Shown piece by piece: positions 26,229-33,812 of a DNA stretch of 64,000 nucleotides. The stretch's first letter is position 1, and each line of letters starts with the position of its first letter. The notes beneath the pieces were generated by a model. It saw only the letters and a list, made by a program, of their open reading frames with translations, was not told the DNA's origin and ran no database searches. Location: assembly GCF_021919125.1 (NCBI RefSeq), contig NZ_CP083439.1, forward strand, positions 310,001-374,000, given 5' to 3'. This DNA is from Clavibacter sp. A6099. GTDB lineage: Bacteria > Actinomycetota > Actinomycetes > Actinomycetales > Microbacteriaceae. Both the position numbers and the translations under genes were made by a program.

Positions 26229-26246
26229 TCCATGCGCGCGCATGGA
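26229..26246. promoter_or_regulatory. Perfect 18-bp palindrome upstream of the FMN reductase
   Basis: TCCATGCGCGCGCATGGA is a perfect palindrome ending 28 bases before the ATG at 26274. A TAAGCT -10-like box (26224-26229) abuts it. This is a likely operator for an unknown repressor. Confidence 0.5.
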
Positions 26247-26273
26247 AGTGATCCGTGCGAGAAGGAGCACCCC

Positions 26274-26846
26274 ATGAGCACCACCTACCGCGTCGGCTAC
26301 CTCGTCGGCAGCCTGTCGTCCACCTCCATCAACCGGGCCCTGTCGCTCGCGCTCAAGCGCCTCGGCGCCCAGGCCGACCTCGAGCTCACCGAGATCCCGA
26401 TCCAGCCGCTCCCCTTCTACAGCGCGGACATGGACGGCGACTACCCCGAGGTCGCGAACGCGTTCAAGGCGCAGATCGCCGACGTCGACGCCGTCATGAT
26501 CGTCACGCCCGAGTACAACCGCTCGGTGCCCGGCGTGCTGAAGAACGCGCTCGACTTCGCGAGCCGCCCCTACGGCGAGAACGCGTTCCAGGGCAAGCCC
26601 AGCGCGGTCATCGGCACGTCCATCGGGGCGGTCGGCACGGCCGTCGCGCAGCAGCACCTGCGCAGCATCCTGTCGTTCCTCGCGTCGCCCGAGCTCTCGC
26701 AGCCCGAGGCGTACATCCAGACCACCGAGGGCCTCATCTCGCCCGAGGGCGAGATCTCGAACGCCGGCACCGAGGAGTTCCTCGTCGGCTGGCTGCAGGC
26801 GTTCCACGCGCACATCGAGAAGAACCTGCAGGCCGTCTCCGCGTAG
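26274..26846 (+). CDS. NADPH-dependent FMN reductase
   Basis: A 190-residue flavodoxin-fold reductase. The FMN phosphate loop GSLSSTSINRAL lies at residues ~11-22, and TPEYNRSVPGVLKNALDFASRP at ~80-101 is the signature of the NADPH-dependent FMN reductase / azoreductase-like family. The ATG at 26274 has gaaggag 6 bases upstream; an earlier ATG in frame lacks this. It should reduce flavin or quinone-like compounds in the cytoplasm. It is a single-gene unit with a palindromic operator candidate before it and a hairpin terminator after it. Confidence 0.5.
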   Translation: MSTTYRVGYLVGSLSSTSINRALSLALKRLGAQADLELTEIPIQPLPFYSADMDGDYPEVANAFKAQIADVDAVMIVTPEYNRSVPGVLKNALDFASRPYGENAFQGKPSAVIGTSIGAVGTAVAQQHLRSILSFLASPELSQPEAYIQTTEGLISPEGEISNAGTEEFLVGWLQAFHAHIEKNLQAVSA

Positions 26847-26864
26847 CGGACGCGACGCACGACG

Positions 26865-26897
26865 CGAGGGGCCCGGGCGGATCGTCCGGGCCCCTCG
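26865..26897 (+). terminator. Hairpin terminator after the FMN reductase gene
   Basis: cgaggggcccgg (26865-26876) pairs perfectly with 26886-26897 across a 9-base loop, 19 bases after the stop codon. Confidence 0.5.
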
Positions 26898-27010
26898 TCG
26901 TGCGCGGCCCTCGGCGGCGGGCGCGCGCCCCGGCGAGGTCGGCCGAGCGGATCGAGGCGCTCGTCGTCCGCTGGCCGAGCGCGCCCGCGCATGCTGGGTA
27001 CCCTGAGCGC

Positions 27011-28060
27011 ATGGTGACCATCCGCGACGTCGCTGCCGACGCGGGCGTCGCGCGCAGCACGGTCTCCTACGTCCTCTCGGGCAAGAAGAAGCTGCCCGAC
27101 GCCACCCGCGAGCGCGTGCTCGCGAGCGTCAGCAAGCTCGGCTACCGGCCGGATCCCGCCGCCCGCGCGCTCGCGCTCCGGCGCACCAACATCCTCGGGT
27201 TCCTCGCCTCCATCGACCCGGCGTCGCGCGAGTCCGACATCGAGGTCTTCATGCGCTTCGTGCGGGCCGGGATGTACGAGGCCAACACGCGCGGGTTCGA
27301 CCTGCTCATCATGGGCAAGGGCGAGGACGAGCTGCGCGGGGACGTGCTGGCGGACGCGCTCGTGGTGATGGACATCCGCGACGACGACCCCCGGATCCCC
27401 GTGCTCCAGGCCATCGGCCTCCCCACCGTCCTCGTCGGGCATCCGGGCCGCTCGTCCGCGTTCAGCGCGGTGGACCTCGACTTCGAGGAGGCCGGCCGCG
27501 TCGCCGTCGACCACCTGGTCGCGCTCGGGCACCGGGGGATCGCCCTGCTCGGATCGGGCGCGCCCGCCGCCCGGACGGAGATGGGCTTCGCCGTGCGCTT
27601 CCGCCGCGGCTTCACCGAGCGATGCGCGCACCACGGCATCCGGGGCGCGGTCGTCCCCGCCGCGGGCGGCGGCGACGACGCGGCCGAGCGCTGGCTCGAC
27701 GCGGCCCGCGCGGCCCTGCCCGACGCGAGCGCGATCGTCGCCCACACGCCCGGCGAGCTCGAGCCGATCGCGGCGGCGCTCCGAGCGCGCGGCATCCGGA
27801 TCCCCCGGGACTGCTCCCTCATCACGGTCGCGCCCGAGGCGGTCATGCGCCAGGCCGCGCTGCCGCTCACCGTGATCGACCTGCCCGGCGACGAGATGGT
27901 GCGCCGCGCCACCGGCCTCGCGGTCGACGAGCTCGCGGGCACGGCCGAGCCCGGCGTCCTCGAGCTGCTGCCCGCGGTGCTCGTCGAGCTCGGATCAACC
28001 GGGCCGCACGTGCCCGGCGCGAGCGGATCCGCGTTCCGCCCCGCTGGCGCCTCCGCCTGA
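27011..28060 (+). CDS. LacI family transcriptional regulator
   Basis: A 349-residue repressor. The helix-turn-helix is residues 2-24 (TIRDVAADAGVARSTVSYVL), followed by the hinge helix region (GYRPDPAARALALRR) and a periplasmic-binding-protein-like sensor domain (DLDFEEAGRVAVDHLVALGHRGIALLG). The ATG at 27011 follows a TACCCT box by 6 bases with no ribosome-binding site, suggesting a leaderless mRNA; a longer frame upstream only overlaps the FMN reductase gene. Two copies of a LacI-type operator lie downstream at the promoter of the importer operon, so this protein most likely represses that operon. Confidence 0.5.
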   Translation: MVTIRDVAADAGVARSTVSYVLSGKKKLPDATRERVLASVSKLGYRPDPAARALALRRTNILGFLASIDPASRESDIEVFMRFVRAGMYEANTRGFDLLIMGKGEDELRGDVLADALVVMDIRDDDPRIPVLQAIGLPTVLVGHPGRSSAFSAVDLDFEEAGRVAVDHLVALGHRGIALLGSGAPAARTEMGFAVRFRRGFTERCAHHGIRGAVVPAAGGGDDAAERWLDAARAALPDASAIVAHTPGELEPIAAALRARGIRIPRDCSLITVAPEAVMRQAALPLTVIDLPGDEMVRRATGLAVDELAGTAEPGVLELLPAVLVELGSTGPHVPGASGSAFRPAGASA

Positions 28061-28123
28061 GCCGCGGCCCGGCACCCGCGCGCCCGGCGCACCGATTCCC
28101 GACTCACGATCATCACGATCGGA

Positions 28124-28133
28124 GAACCGGTTC
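28124..28133. promoter_or_regulatory. LacI-type operator 1
   Basis: GAACCGGTTC is a perfect 10-base palindrome with a central CG, typical of LacI-family sites. It is one of two copies whose centres are 22 bases apart, about two helical turns. Confidence 0.5.
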
Positions 28134-28143
28134 GCCGAAAGTG

Positions 28144-28172
28144 TTGAACCGGTTCTCCAAACCGCCTAGGCT
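28144..28172 (+). promoter_or_regulatory. Promoter of the importer/GH31 operon with operator 2 over the -35 box
   Basis: TTGAAC (28144-28149), a 17-base spacer and TAGGCT (28167-28172) form a good sigma-70-type promoter. The second operator copy GAACCGGTTC (28146-28155) covers the -35 box, so a bound LacI protein would block polymerase. Confidence 0.5.
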
Positions 28173-28269
28173 CGCCGCGAAGCCGCCGTGACGGGCCGCT
28201 CCTCCCGGCACCGCCGCCGTGGGCGGAGACGGCTCCCGGCGCACCGGTACGTATTCAGAGAGGAATACC

Positions 28270-29484
28270 GTGATCAACACGCGCACCCGCGCCGCCCTGG
28301 CGGCCACCGTCGTCGTCACCGCAGGCCTGGCCCTCACCGGCTGCTCAACGGGGGGAGGCGGCTCGTCGGATGCGAACTCGCTCACCCTCTGGGACAGCTT
28401 CACCCAGTACGACGCGTCGTCGCCGTACGGGAAGCTCATCAGCGGCTGCGAGACCAGCACCGGCATCACCATCGACCGCACGCAGAACCCGGACAACGAG
28501 ACCAAGTTCCTGCAGGCCGCCTCGTCGAAGACCACGCCGAACCTCATCGTGCTCGACAACCCGGCCATCGCCCGCTTCGCCGACACGGGCCTCCTCGTCG
28601 CCAACGACGAGTCGGGCCTCGACACCTCGAAGGTGCTGCCGAACGTGCTGGCCGCCGGTCAGCTGGACGGGAAGACCTACGGATCCTCGATCGGCGCGAA
28701 CACGCTCGCGCTGTTCTACGACAAGGCCAAGCTCGCGGCCGCCGGCGTGCAGCCGCCCACCGACTGGGCGAGCCTCCAGGACGCCGCCGCGAAGACCACG
28801 CAGGGCGACGTGAAGGGCCTCGGCTTCTCCGCGATCGGCACCGAGGAGGGCACCTTCCAGTTCCTGCCCTTCTTCTGGGGAGCCGGCGCCGACCTGTCCG
28901 ACATCTCCTCGCCCGCCGCCGTGCGCGCGCTCACCCTCTGGACCGACATGGTGAAGGACGGGCAGGCGTCGAGCGCCAACGTCAACGCCAACCAGCAGGA
29001 CATCCGCGACCAGTTCCTCGCCGGGAAGCTCGCCATGATGGTCAACGGCACGTGGCAGCTCTCCGCCCTCGACCAGGCGGGCGTCGACTACGGCGTCGTG
29101 CCGCTCCCCGCGGAGGACGGCGGCGCCGCGCCCAGCCCCCTCGGCGGCGAGTTCGTCGAGGTCGTCGTGAGCGACAAGGCGAAGCAGGACGCCGCGGCGA
29201 AGTTCGCGCAGTGCATGATCGACCCCGCCAACCTGGCCGACTGGACCGCCGGGCAGTCGTACATCTCCCCGTATGCCGACGCGGCCGCCCAGCAGGCGTC
29301 CACGGATCCGGAGCTCGTGCCGTGGGTCGACGCCGTCTCGGTCGCGCAGGGCCGCACCGCCGACCTCGGCATCGCCTACCCGGACACCTCGAAGGCGCTG
29401 TACCAGGCCATCCAGGAGGCGTTGACCGGCAGCAAGACGCCGCAGGCCGCGCTCGACGACGCCGCGGCGAGCCTCAAGAAGTGA
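28270..29484 (+). CDS. Sugar ABC transporter substrate-binding lipoprotein
   Basis: A 404-residue family-1 solute-binding protein. The GTG at 28270 is chosen because the signal peptide starts right after it and agaggaa lies upstream; an earlier ATG adds residues without signal character. The lipobox is LTGC, with the cysteine at residue 25, then a Gly/Ser linker. SLTLWDSFTQYD and YGSSIGANTLALFYDKAKLAAAG are typical of this family. It is the first gene of the LacI-controlled operon and shares the bases GTGA with the next permease. The GH31 gene at the end of the operon points to an alpha-xyloside or related alpha-glycoside as ligand. Confidence 0.5.
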   Translation: MINTRTRAALAATVVVTAGLALTGCSTGGGGSSDANSLTLWDSFTQYDASSPYGKLISGCETSTGITIDRTQNPDNETKFLQAASSKTTPNLIVLDNPAIARFADTGLLVANDESGLDTSKVLPNVLAAGQLDGKTYGSSIGANTLALFYDKAKLAAAGVQPPTDWASLQDAAAKTTQGDVKGLGFSAIGTEEGTFQFLPFFWGAGADLSDISSPAAVRALTLWTDMVKDGQASSANVNANQQDIRDQFLAGKLAMMVNGTWQLSALDQAGVDYGVVPLPAEDGGAAPSPLGGEFVEVVVSDKAKQDAAAKFAQCMIDPANLADWTAGQSYISPYADAAAQQASTDPELVPWVDAVSVAQGRTADLGIAYPDTSKALYQAIQEALTGSKTPQAALDDAAASLKK

Positions 29485-30440
29485 GCGGCCGCGTGATCGA
29501 CCGCCCCCTCGCCCCCACCCGGGGCGCGGGGGCGGCGGGCCCGGCCGAGGAGCGGCCCCCGCGCCGCCGGCCGTACCGGACGGTGAGCATCGTCGCCGCG
29601 ATCGGGTTCATGGCCCCGGTCGTCGCGTTCCTCGCGATCTTCTTCGTCTACCCGATCATCCGCGGCTTCCTGCTGAGCCTCCAGGAGTACGGGCCGCGCG
29701 CGTTCGTGACGGGCGAGGCGCCCTACGTGGGCTTCCAGAACTACGTGACGATCCTCAGCGACAGCCTCTTCGCCACCATCGCGTGGCACACGGTCGTCTT
29801 CACGGTGGTCTCGCTCGCCGGGCAGTTCGCCATCGGCCTCGCGCTCGCCGTGTTCTTCACGCGCCGGTTCCCGCTGTCGACGACGTTCCGGTCGCTCATC
29901 CTGCTGCCGTGGCTGCTGCCGCTCATCGTCTCGGCGACGGCCTGGCGGTGGATGTTCGACCAGCAGTTCGGCATCATCAACTCGGTGCTCGGCACGCCGA
30001 TCGGCTGGCTGAGCGACCCGTCGGTGTCGCTGTGGTCGGTCATCATCGCCAACATCTGGCTCGGGATCCCGTTCAACATGATCCTGCTCTACGGCGGCCT
30101 GCAGGGCATCCCCGAGAACCTCTACGAGGCCGCCGCGCTCGACGGCGCCGGCCGCTGGCGCACCTTCCGCAGCATCACCTGGCCGCTGCTGCGCCCCGTC
30201 ACCGCGGTGACGCTGCTGCTCGGCCTCGTCTACACGATCAAGGTCTTCGACGTGATCTGGATCCTCACCAAGGGCGGCCCCGCCAACAGCTCCCACACCC
30301 TCAGCACGTGGGCCTACGAGAAGTCGTTCACCGACCTCGACTTCGGCGTCGGCGCCGCGGCCGGGGAGATCCTCGTGGTCGTCGCCCTCGTCTTCGGCCT
30401 CATCTACGTCCGGGCCCAGCGCAAGGAGGCGCAGTCGTGA
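29481..30440 (+). CDS. Sugar ABC transporter permease (MalF-like)
   Basis: A 319-residue permease starting at GTG 29481, which overlaps the binding-protein stop by 4 bases. A basic ~35-residue start is followed by about six membrane helices (first: IVAAIGFMAPVVAFLAIFFVYP). The EAA loop is NLYEAAALDGAGRWRTFRSITWPLL. It pairs with the permease encoded next. As in the other sugar operon of this window, no ATPase gene is present, so a shared MsiK-type ATPase encoded elsewhere is likely. Confidence 0.5.
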   Translation: MSGRVIDRPLAPTRGAGAAGPAEERPPRRRPYRTVSIVAAIGFMAPVVAFLAIFFVYPIIRGFLLSLQEYGPRAFVTGEAPYVGFQNYVTILSDSLFATIAWHTVVFTVVSLAGQFAIGLALAVFFTRRFPLSTTFRSLILLPWLLPLIVSATAWRWMFDQQFGIINSVLGTPIGWLSDPSVSLWSVIIANIWLGIPFNMILLYGGLQGIPENLYEAAALDGAGRWRTFRSITWPLLRPVTAVTLLLGLVYTIKVFDVIWILTKGGPANSSHTLSTWAYEKSFTDLDFGVGAAAGEILVVVALVFGLIYVRAQRKEAQS

Positions 30441-31267
30441 ACACCGTCGACACCCCCGTCCGCCGGTGGACGAACGCCGCCATCGGCCTCGTCATCTGCG
30501 CGGTCCTGCTGTTCCCCCTCTACTGGATGCTCAACGTCTCGCTGACGAAGCCCCAGGACCTCATCTCGAGCACGCCGAGCCTGTTCCCCGCGGATCCCAC
30601 GCTCGACGGGTACGCGCAGGCCATCTCGACGCAGCTGCCGAACCTGGTCACGAGCCTGGTCATCTCGATCGGCTGCGTGATCCTCACCCTCCTCATCTCG
30701 CTCCCCGCGGCCTACGCCATGGCGAAGTTCCGGGTGCGGGGCACGGGCGCGGTGATGTTCGTGTTCCTGCTCGCGCAGATGATCCCGGGCATCGTGCTCG
30801 TGACCGCCCTGTTCGCGATCTACAACGCGCTCGGGCTGCTCAACACGTACCCCGGGCTGATCCTCGCCGACGCCACGGCGTCCGTCCCGTTCGCGGTCAT
30901 CGTGCTGCGCGCCTTCATGCTCGGGATCCCCGACGAGCTGCTCGAGGCCGCCCGCATCGACGGCGCCTCGAGCTGGCGCGCGTTCGTCTCGATCGTCGTG
31001 CCGCTCAGCCGGAACGCCATCGTCACGGCCGCGCTGTTCTCGTTCCTGTTCGCCTGGGCGGACTTCCTCAACGCGAACTCGCTCACCTCGGGCAACAGCA
31101 TCGTGCCGTTCACGCTCGGGCTCTACCGCTACATCGGGTCCACGACGACGAACTGGAACGGGATCATGGCGACCGCCGTCATCGCGTCCATCCCCGCCGC
31201 CGTCCTGCTGGTCGTCGCGCAGCGGTTCGTCGCCGCGGGCGTCACCGCCGGGGCCGTGAAGGACTGA
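30437..31267 (+). CDS. Sugar ABC transporter permease (MalG-like)
   Basis: A 276-residue permease starting at GTG 30437, overlapping the previous stop. It has about six membrane helices, beginning with AAIGLVICAVLLFPLYWMLNV. The EAA loop is ELLEAARIDGASSWRAFVSIVVPLS. The sequence MAKFRVRGTGAVMFVFLLAQMIPG is typical of MalG-like permeases. It completes the membrane pore of the LacI-controlled importer and is followed after 74 bases by the GH31 gene of the same operon. Confidence 0.5.
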   Translation: MNTVDTPVRRWTNAAIGLVICAVLLFPLYWMLNVSLTKPQDLISSTPSLFPADPTLDGYAQAISTQLPNLVTSLVISIGCVILTLLISLPAAYAMAKFRVRGTGAVMFVFLLAQMIPGIVLVTALFAIYNALGLLNTYPGLILADATASVPFAVIVLRAFMLGIPDELLEAARIDGASSWRAFVSIVVPLSRNAIVTAALFSFLFAWADFLNANSLTSGNSIVPFTLGLYRYIGSTTTNWNGIMATAVIASIPAAVLLVVAQRFVAAGVTAGAVKD

Positions 31268-31341
31268 GCGGGGCGCGCCCGGCGCCGCATCCGGGCACGA
31301 CGACACGACACGACGCACGACGACACCGAGGACGAGCACGC

Positions 31342-33390
31342 ATGATCGACGACGACCAGCACTTCACGACCGACGGGACGCGCCTCGTCTGGCGCGGCGA
31401 CGGGGAGACCCTCGTCGTGGAGCCGTGGGGGCCCGACAGCCTCCGCGTGCGCTCCCGGATCATGGCGCCCGTGGCCGACGCCGACTGGGCGCTGCTGCCG
31501 CAGCCCGCGGCCGACCCGCGCATCGAGGTCGACGGCCCGACGGCCCGGATCACGAACGGCGGCATCACGGCCGTGCTCGTCTCCGAGTCCTCCTACGGCT
31601 ACCAGACGGGGTACGAGGAGAACCGCTGCCACGTGACGTTCCTCGACCGGCACGGCGAGGTGCTGCTCGAGGAGATCGGCACGGGCGGCGCCCTGCACCT
31701 CCGGGCGCGCGAGCAGCGGCCGCACCTCGGCGGCGACTTCCGCATCACGGCCTCGTTCGCGACCGGGCCGGACGAGCGGCTGTACGGCATGGGCCTGTAC
31801 CAGCAGGACATCCTCGACCTCGCCGGATCCACCTTCGAGCTCGCGCACCGCAACTCGCAGGCGAGCGTTCCGTTCGTGATGTCGAGCCGCGGCTACGGGT
31901 TCCTCTGGCACGACCCGGCGATCGGCCGCGCGACCTTCGCGGCGAACCGCATCGAGTGGACGGCGGAGACGAGCGAGCAGCTCGACTACTGGATCACCGC
32001 GGGCGACACCCCGGCCGACATCAGCCGCGCGTACGCCCGGGCCACCGGATCCGCGCCCATGATGCCCGAGCACGGCCTCGGCTTCTGGCAGTGCCGGCTG
32101 CGCTACTGGAACCAGGAGCAGCTGCTCGAGGTGGCGCGCGAGCACACCAGGCGCGGGCTGCCGATGGACGTGATCGTCGCCGACTTCTTCCACTGGCCGA
32201 AGATGGGCGACCTCCGCTTCGAGGAGGAGTTCTGGCCGGATCCGACCGCCATGGTCGAGGAGCTGCGCGGCATGGGCATCGAGCTGATGGTCTCCATCTG
32301 GCCGCAGGTGTCGCTCGAGTCGGAGAACTACGCGCGCATGAAGAAGGAGAACCTCCTCGTGCGCAGCGAGCGGGGCATCGACGTGCAGATGCAGTTCGAG
32401 GGGCCGAGCGCCTTCGTCGACGTGACCAACCCGGACGCGCGCCGGTACCTCTGGGAGACGGCGCAGCGGGGCTACGGCGCGCACGGGATCCGGCTGTTCT
32501 GGCTCGACGAGGCGGAGCCCGAGTACGGCGTCTACGACTACGACAACTACCGGTACCACGCGGGCCCCAACGTGCGGGTCGGCAACGTGTACCCGCAGAT
32601 GTTCTCCCGCGCGATGCACGAGGGTCGGATCCAGGCGGGGCAGGAGCCGGGCGTCGACCTGGTCCGCGCGGCGTGGGCGGGCAGCCAGCGCTACGGCGCG
32701 CTCGTGTGGTCGGGCGACATCCACTCCACGTTCGAGGCGCTCGCCCGGCAGGTGACCGCGGGGATCCACATGGGCGTCGCCGGCATCCCCTGGTTCACGA
32801 CCGACATCGGCGGGTTCGCGGGCGCCCGCACCGACGACCCGGCGTTCCACGAGCTGCTCGTGCGCTGGTTCCAGTTCGGCGCCTTCTCGCCCGTGATGCG
32901 GCTGCACGGCGACCGCGGGCCGAGCGTCGAGGTGCGCGCGGCGGACGGGTCGCGTCGGGCTCCGAGCGGATCCGGCAACGAGCTCTGGAGCTTCGGCGAG
33001 GAGGTCTACGGGATCCTCGCCGGCTACGTGCACCTGCGCGAGCGGATGCGGCCGTACCTCCGCGACGTGATGCGCGAGGCTCACGAGGACGGCCAGCCGG
33101 TGATGCGCGGCATGTTCCACGTCTTCCCGGACGACGCGGAGAGCTGGTCGCTCGGCGACCAGTACATGCTCGGCGCCGACGTGCTCGTCGCGCCCGTGCT
33201 CGAGGCGGGCGCGCGGTCGCGGAGCGTGCACCTGCCGGAGGGGACGTCGTGGATCGAGGCGTCGACGGGCGCGCGGCACGCGGGCGGCCAGCGGGTGGTC
33301 GCGGACGCGCCGCTGCACGTGATCCCCGTGTTCGTGCGCGAGGGCGCGGCGGTGGAGGTGCGGCTGCCGGAGGGCGGCGCGGTCGCCTGA
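31342..33390 (+). CDS. Glycoside hydrolase family 31, alpha-xylosidase-like
   Basis: A 682-residue cytoplasmic enzyme. The GH31 catalytic barrel contains the nucleophile D389 in LFWLDEAEPEYG and the predicted acid/base D459 in VWSGDIHSTF, then GIPWFTTDIGGFAGA. The region GLGFWQCRLRYWNQEQLLEVAREH is typical of alpha-xylosidases (YicI-like). It should release xylose or glucose from the non-reducing end of an imported oligosaccharide such as a xyloglucan fragment; an alpha-glucosidase or another GH31 activity remains possible. It is the last gene of the LacI-controlled operon, with gacgag before the ATG as a weak ribosome-binding site. Confidence 0.5.
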   Translation: MIDDDQHFTTDGTRLVWRGDGETLVVEPWGPDSLRVRSRIMAPVADADWALLPQPAADPRIEVDGPTARITNGGITAVLVSESSYGYQTGYEENRCHVTFLDRHGEVLLEEIGTGGALHLRAREQRPHLGGDFRITASFATGPDERLYGMGLYQQDILDLAGSTFELAHRNSQASVPFVMSSRGYGFLWHDPAIGRATFAANRIEWTAETSEQLDYWITAGDTPADISRAYARATGSAPMMPEHGLGFWQCRLRYWNQEQLLEVAREHTRRGLPMDVIVADFFHWPKMGDLRFEEEFWPDPTAMVEELRGMGIELMVSIWPQVSLESENYARMKKENLLVRSERGIDVQMQFEGPSAFVDVTNPDARRYLWETAQRGYGAHGIRLFWLDEAEPEYGVYDYDNYRYHAGPNVRVGNVYPQMFSRAMHEGRIQAGQEPGVDLVRAAWAGSQRYGALVWSGDIHSTFEALARQVTAGIHMGVAGIPWFTTDIGGFAGARTDDPAFHELLVRWFQFGAFSPVMRLHGDRGPSVEVRAADGSRRAPSGSGNELWSFGEEVYGILAGYVHLRERMRPYLRDVMREAHEDGQPVMRGMFHVFPDDAESWSLGDQYMLGADVLVAPVLEAGARSRSVHLPEGTSWIEASTGARHAGGQRVVADAPLHVIPVFVREGAAVEVRLPEGGAVA

Positions 33391-33395
33391 CGCGC

Positions 33396-33421
33396 GGCCG
33401 TCCGCGGGGTCGGCGACGGCC
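33396..33421 (+). terminator. Possible hairpin after the GH31 gene
   Basis: GGCCGTC (33396-33402) pairs with GACGGCC (33415-33421) across a 12-base loop, 6 bases after the stop. It is a short stem, so the call is weak. Confidence 0.5.
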
Positions 33422-33537
33422 TTCCGCCGGGCGACGGGGCCGGATAGGGTGCCGGTGGTCGCCGGGCGGGCGCCAACGAGCAGCCGCCGGTGCGAACCGT
33501 CGCCCGGATCGTGTCGCAGATCAGGAGGAGCACGGAC

Positions 33538-33704
33538 ATGGACCGCAAGCCCGTCCCGACCTGGATCGCCGTCCTCGTCCTCGGCGTCTGCGAGGTCATC
33601 TGCTTCGCGCTCGTCAGATCCGAGTGGTCGCTCGTGCTCTTCGCCGTCCTCACCTGGGCATCGCCGTGGTCTACCGCGTCGTGTCCCGGCGACCGCGGCG
33701 GTAG
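33538..33704 (+). pseudogene. Small two-helix membrane protein, apparently frameshifted
   Basis: The ATG at 33538 has a perfect aggaggag site 8 bases upstream. The frame reads MDRKPVPTWIAVLVLGVCEVICFALV, then RSEWSLVLFAVLTW, and continues into hydrophilic nonsense to a stop at 33747. Inserting one base in the GGG run at 33656-33658 switches to a frame that reads GIAVVYRVVSRRPRR and stops at 33704, giving a natural ~55-residue protein with two membrane helices and a basic tail. A one-base deletion in the genome or a sequencing error in a G run would both explain this. The family is unknown. Confidence 0.5.
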
Positions 33705-33742
33705 GCCCACTCGGCGTGGAGACAGGTCGAGGCGGCCGGTGA

Positions 33743-33760
33743 GGTAAGGCTATGCTTACC
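33743..33760. promoter_or_regulatory. Candidate iron box (DtxR/IdeR-type) over a -10 element
   Basis: GGTAAG-GCTATG-CTTACC is an inverted repeat with 6-base arms. Aligned to the IdeR/DtxR consensus it agrees at about 14 of 19 positions (AGGTAAGGCTA core). A TATGCT -10-like box lies inside (33751-33756). The gene downstream encodes a ferric-siderophore-type binding protein, so iron repression is likely. Confidence 0.5.
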
Positions 33761-33812
33761 CGCGGCCCGGGCTCCCCGCCGGGCCGACGCCGGCCTCGAC
33801 CCCAGGAGACCC

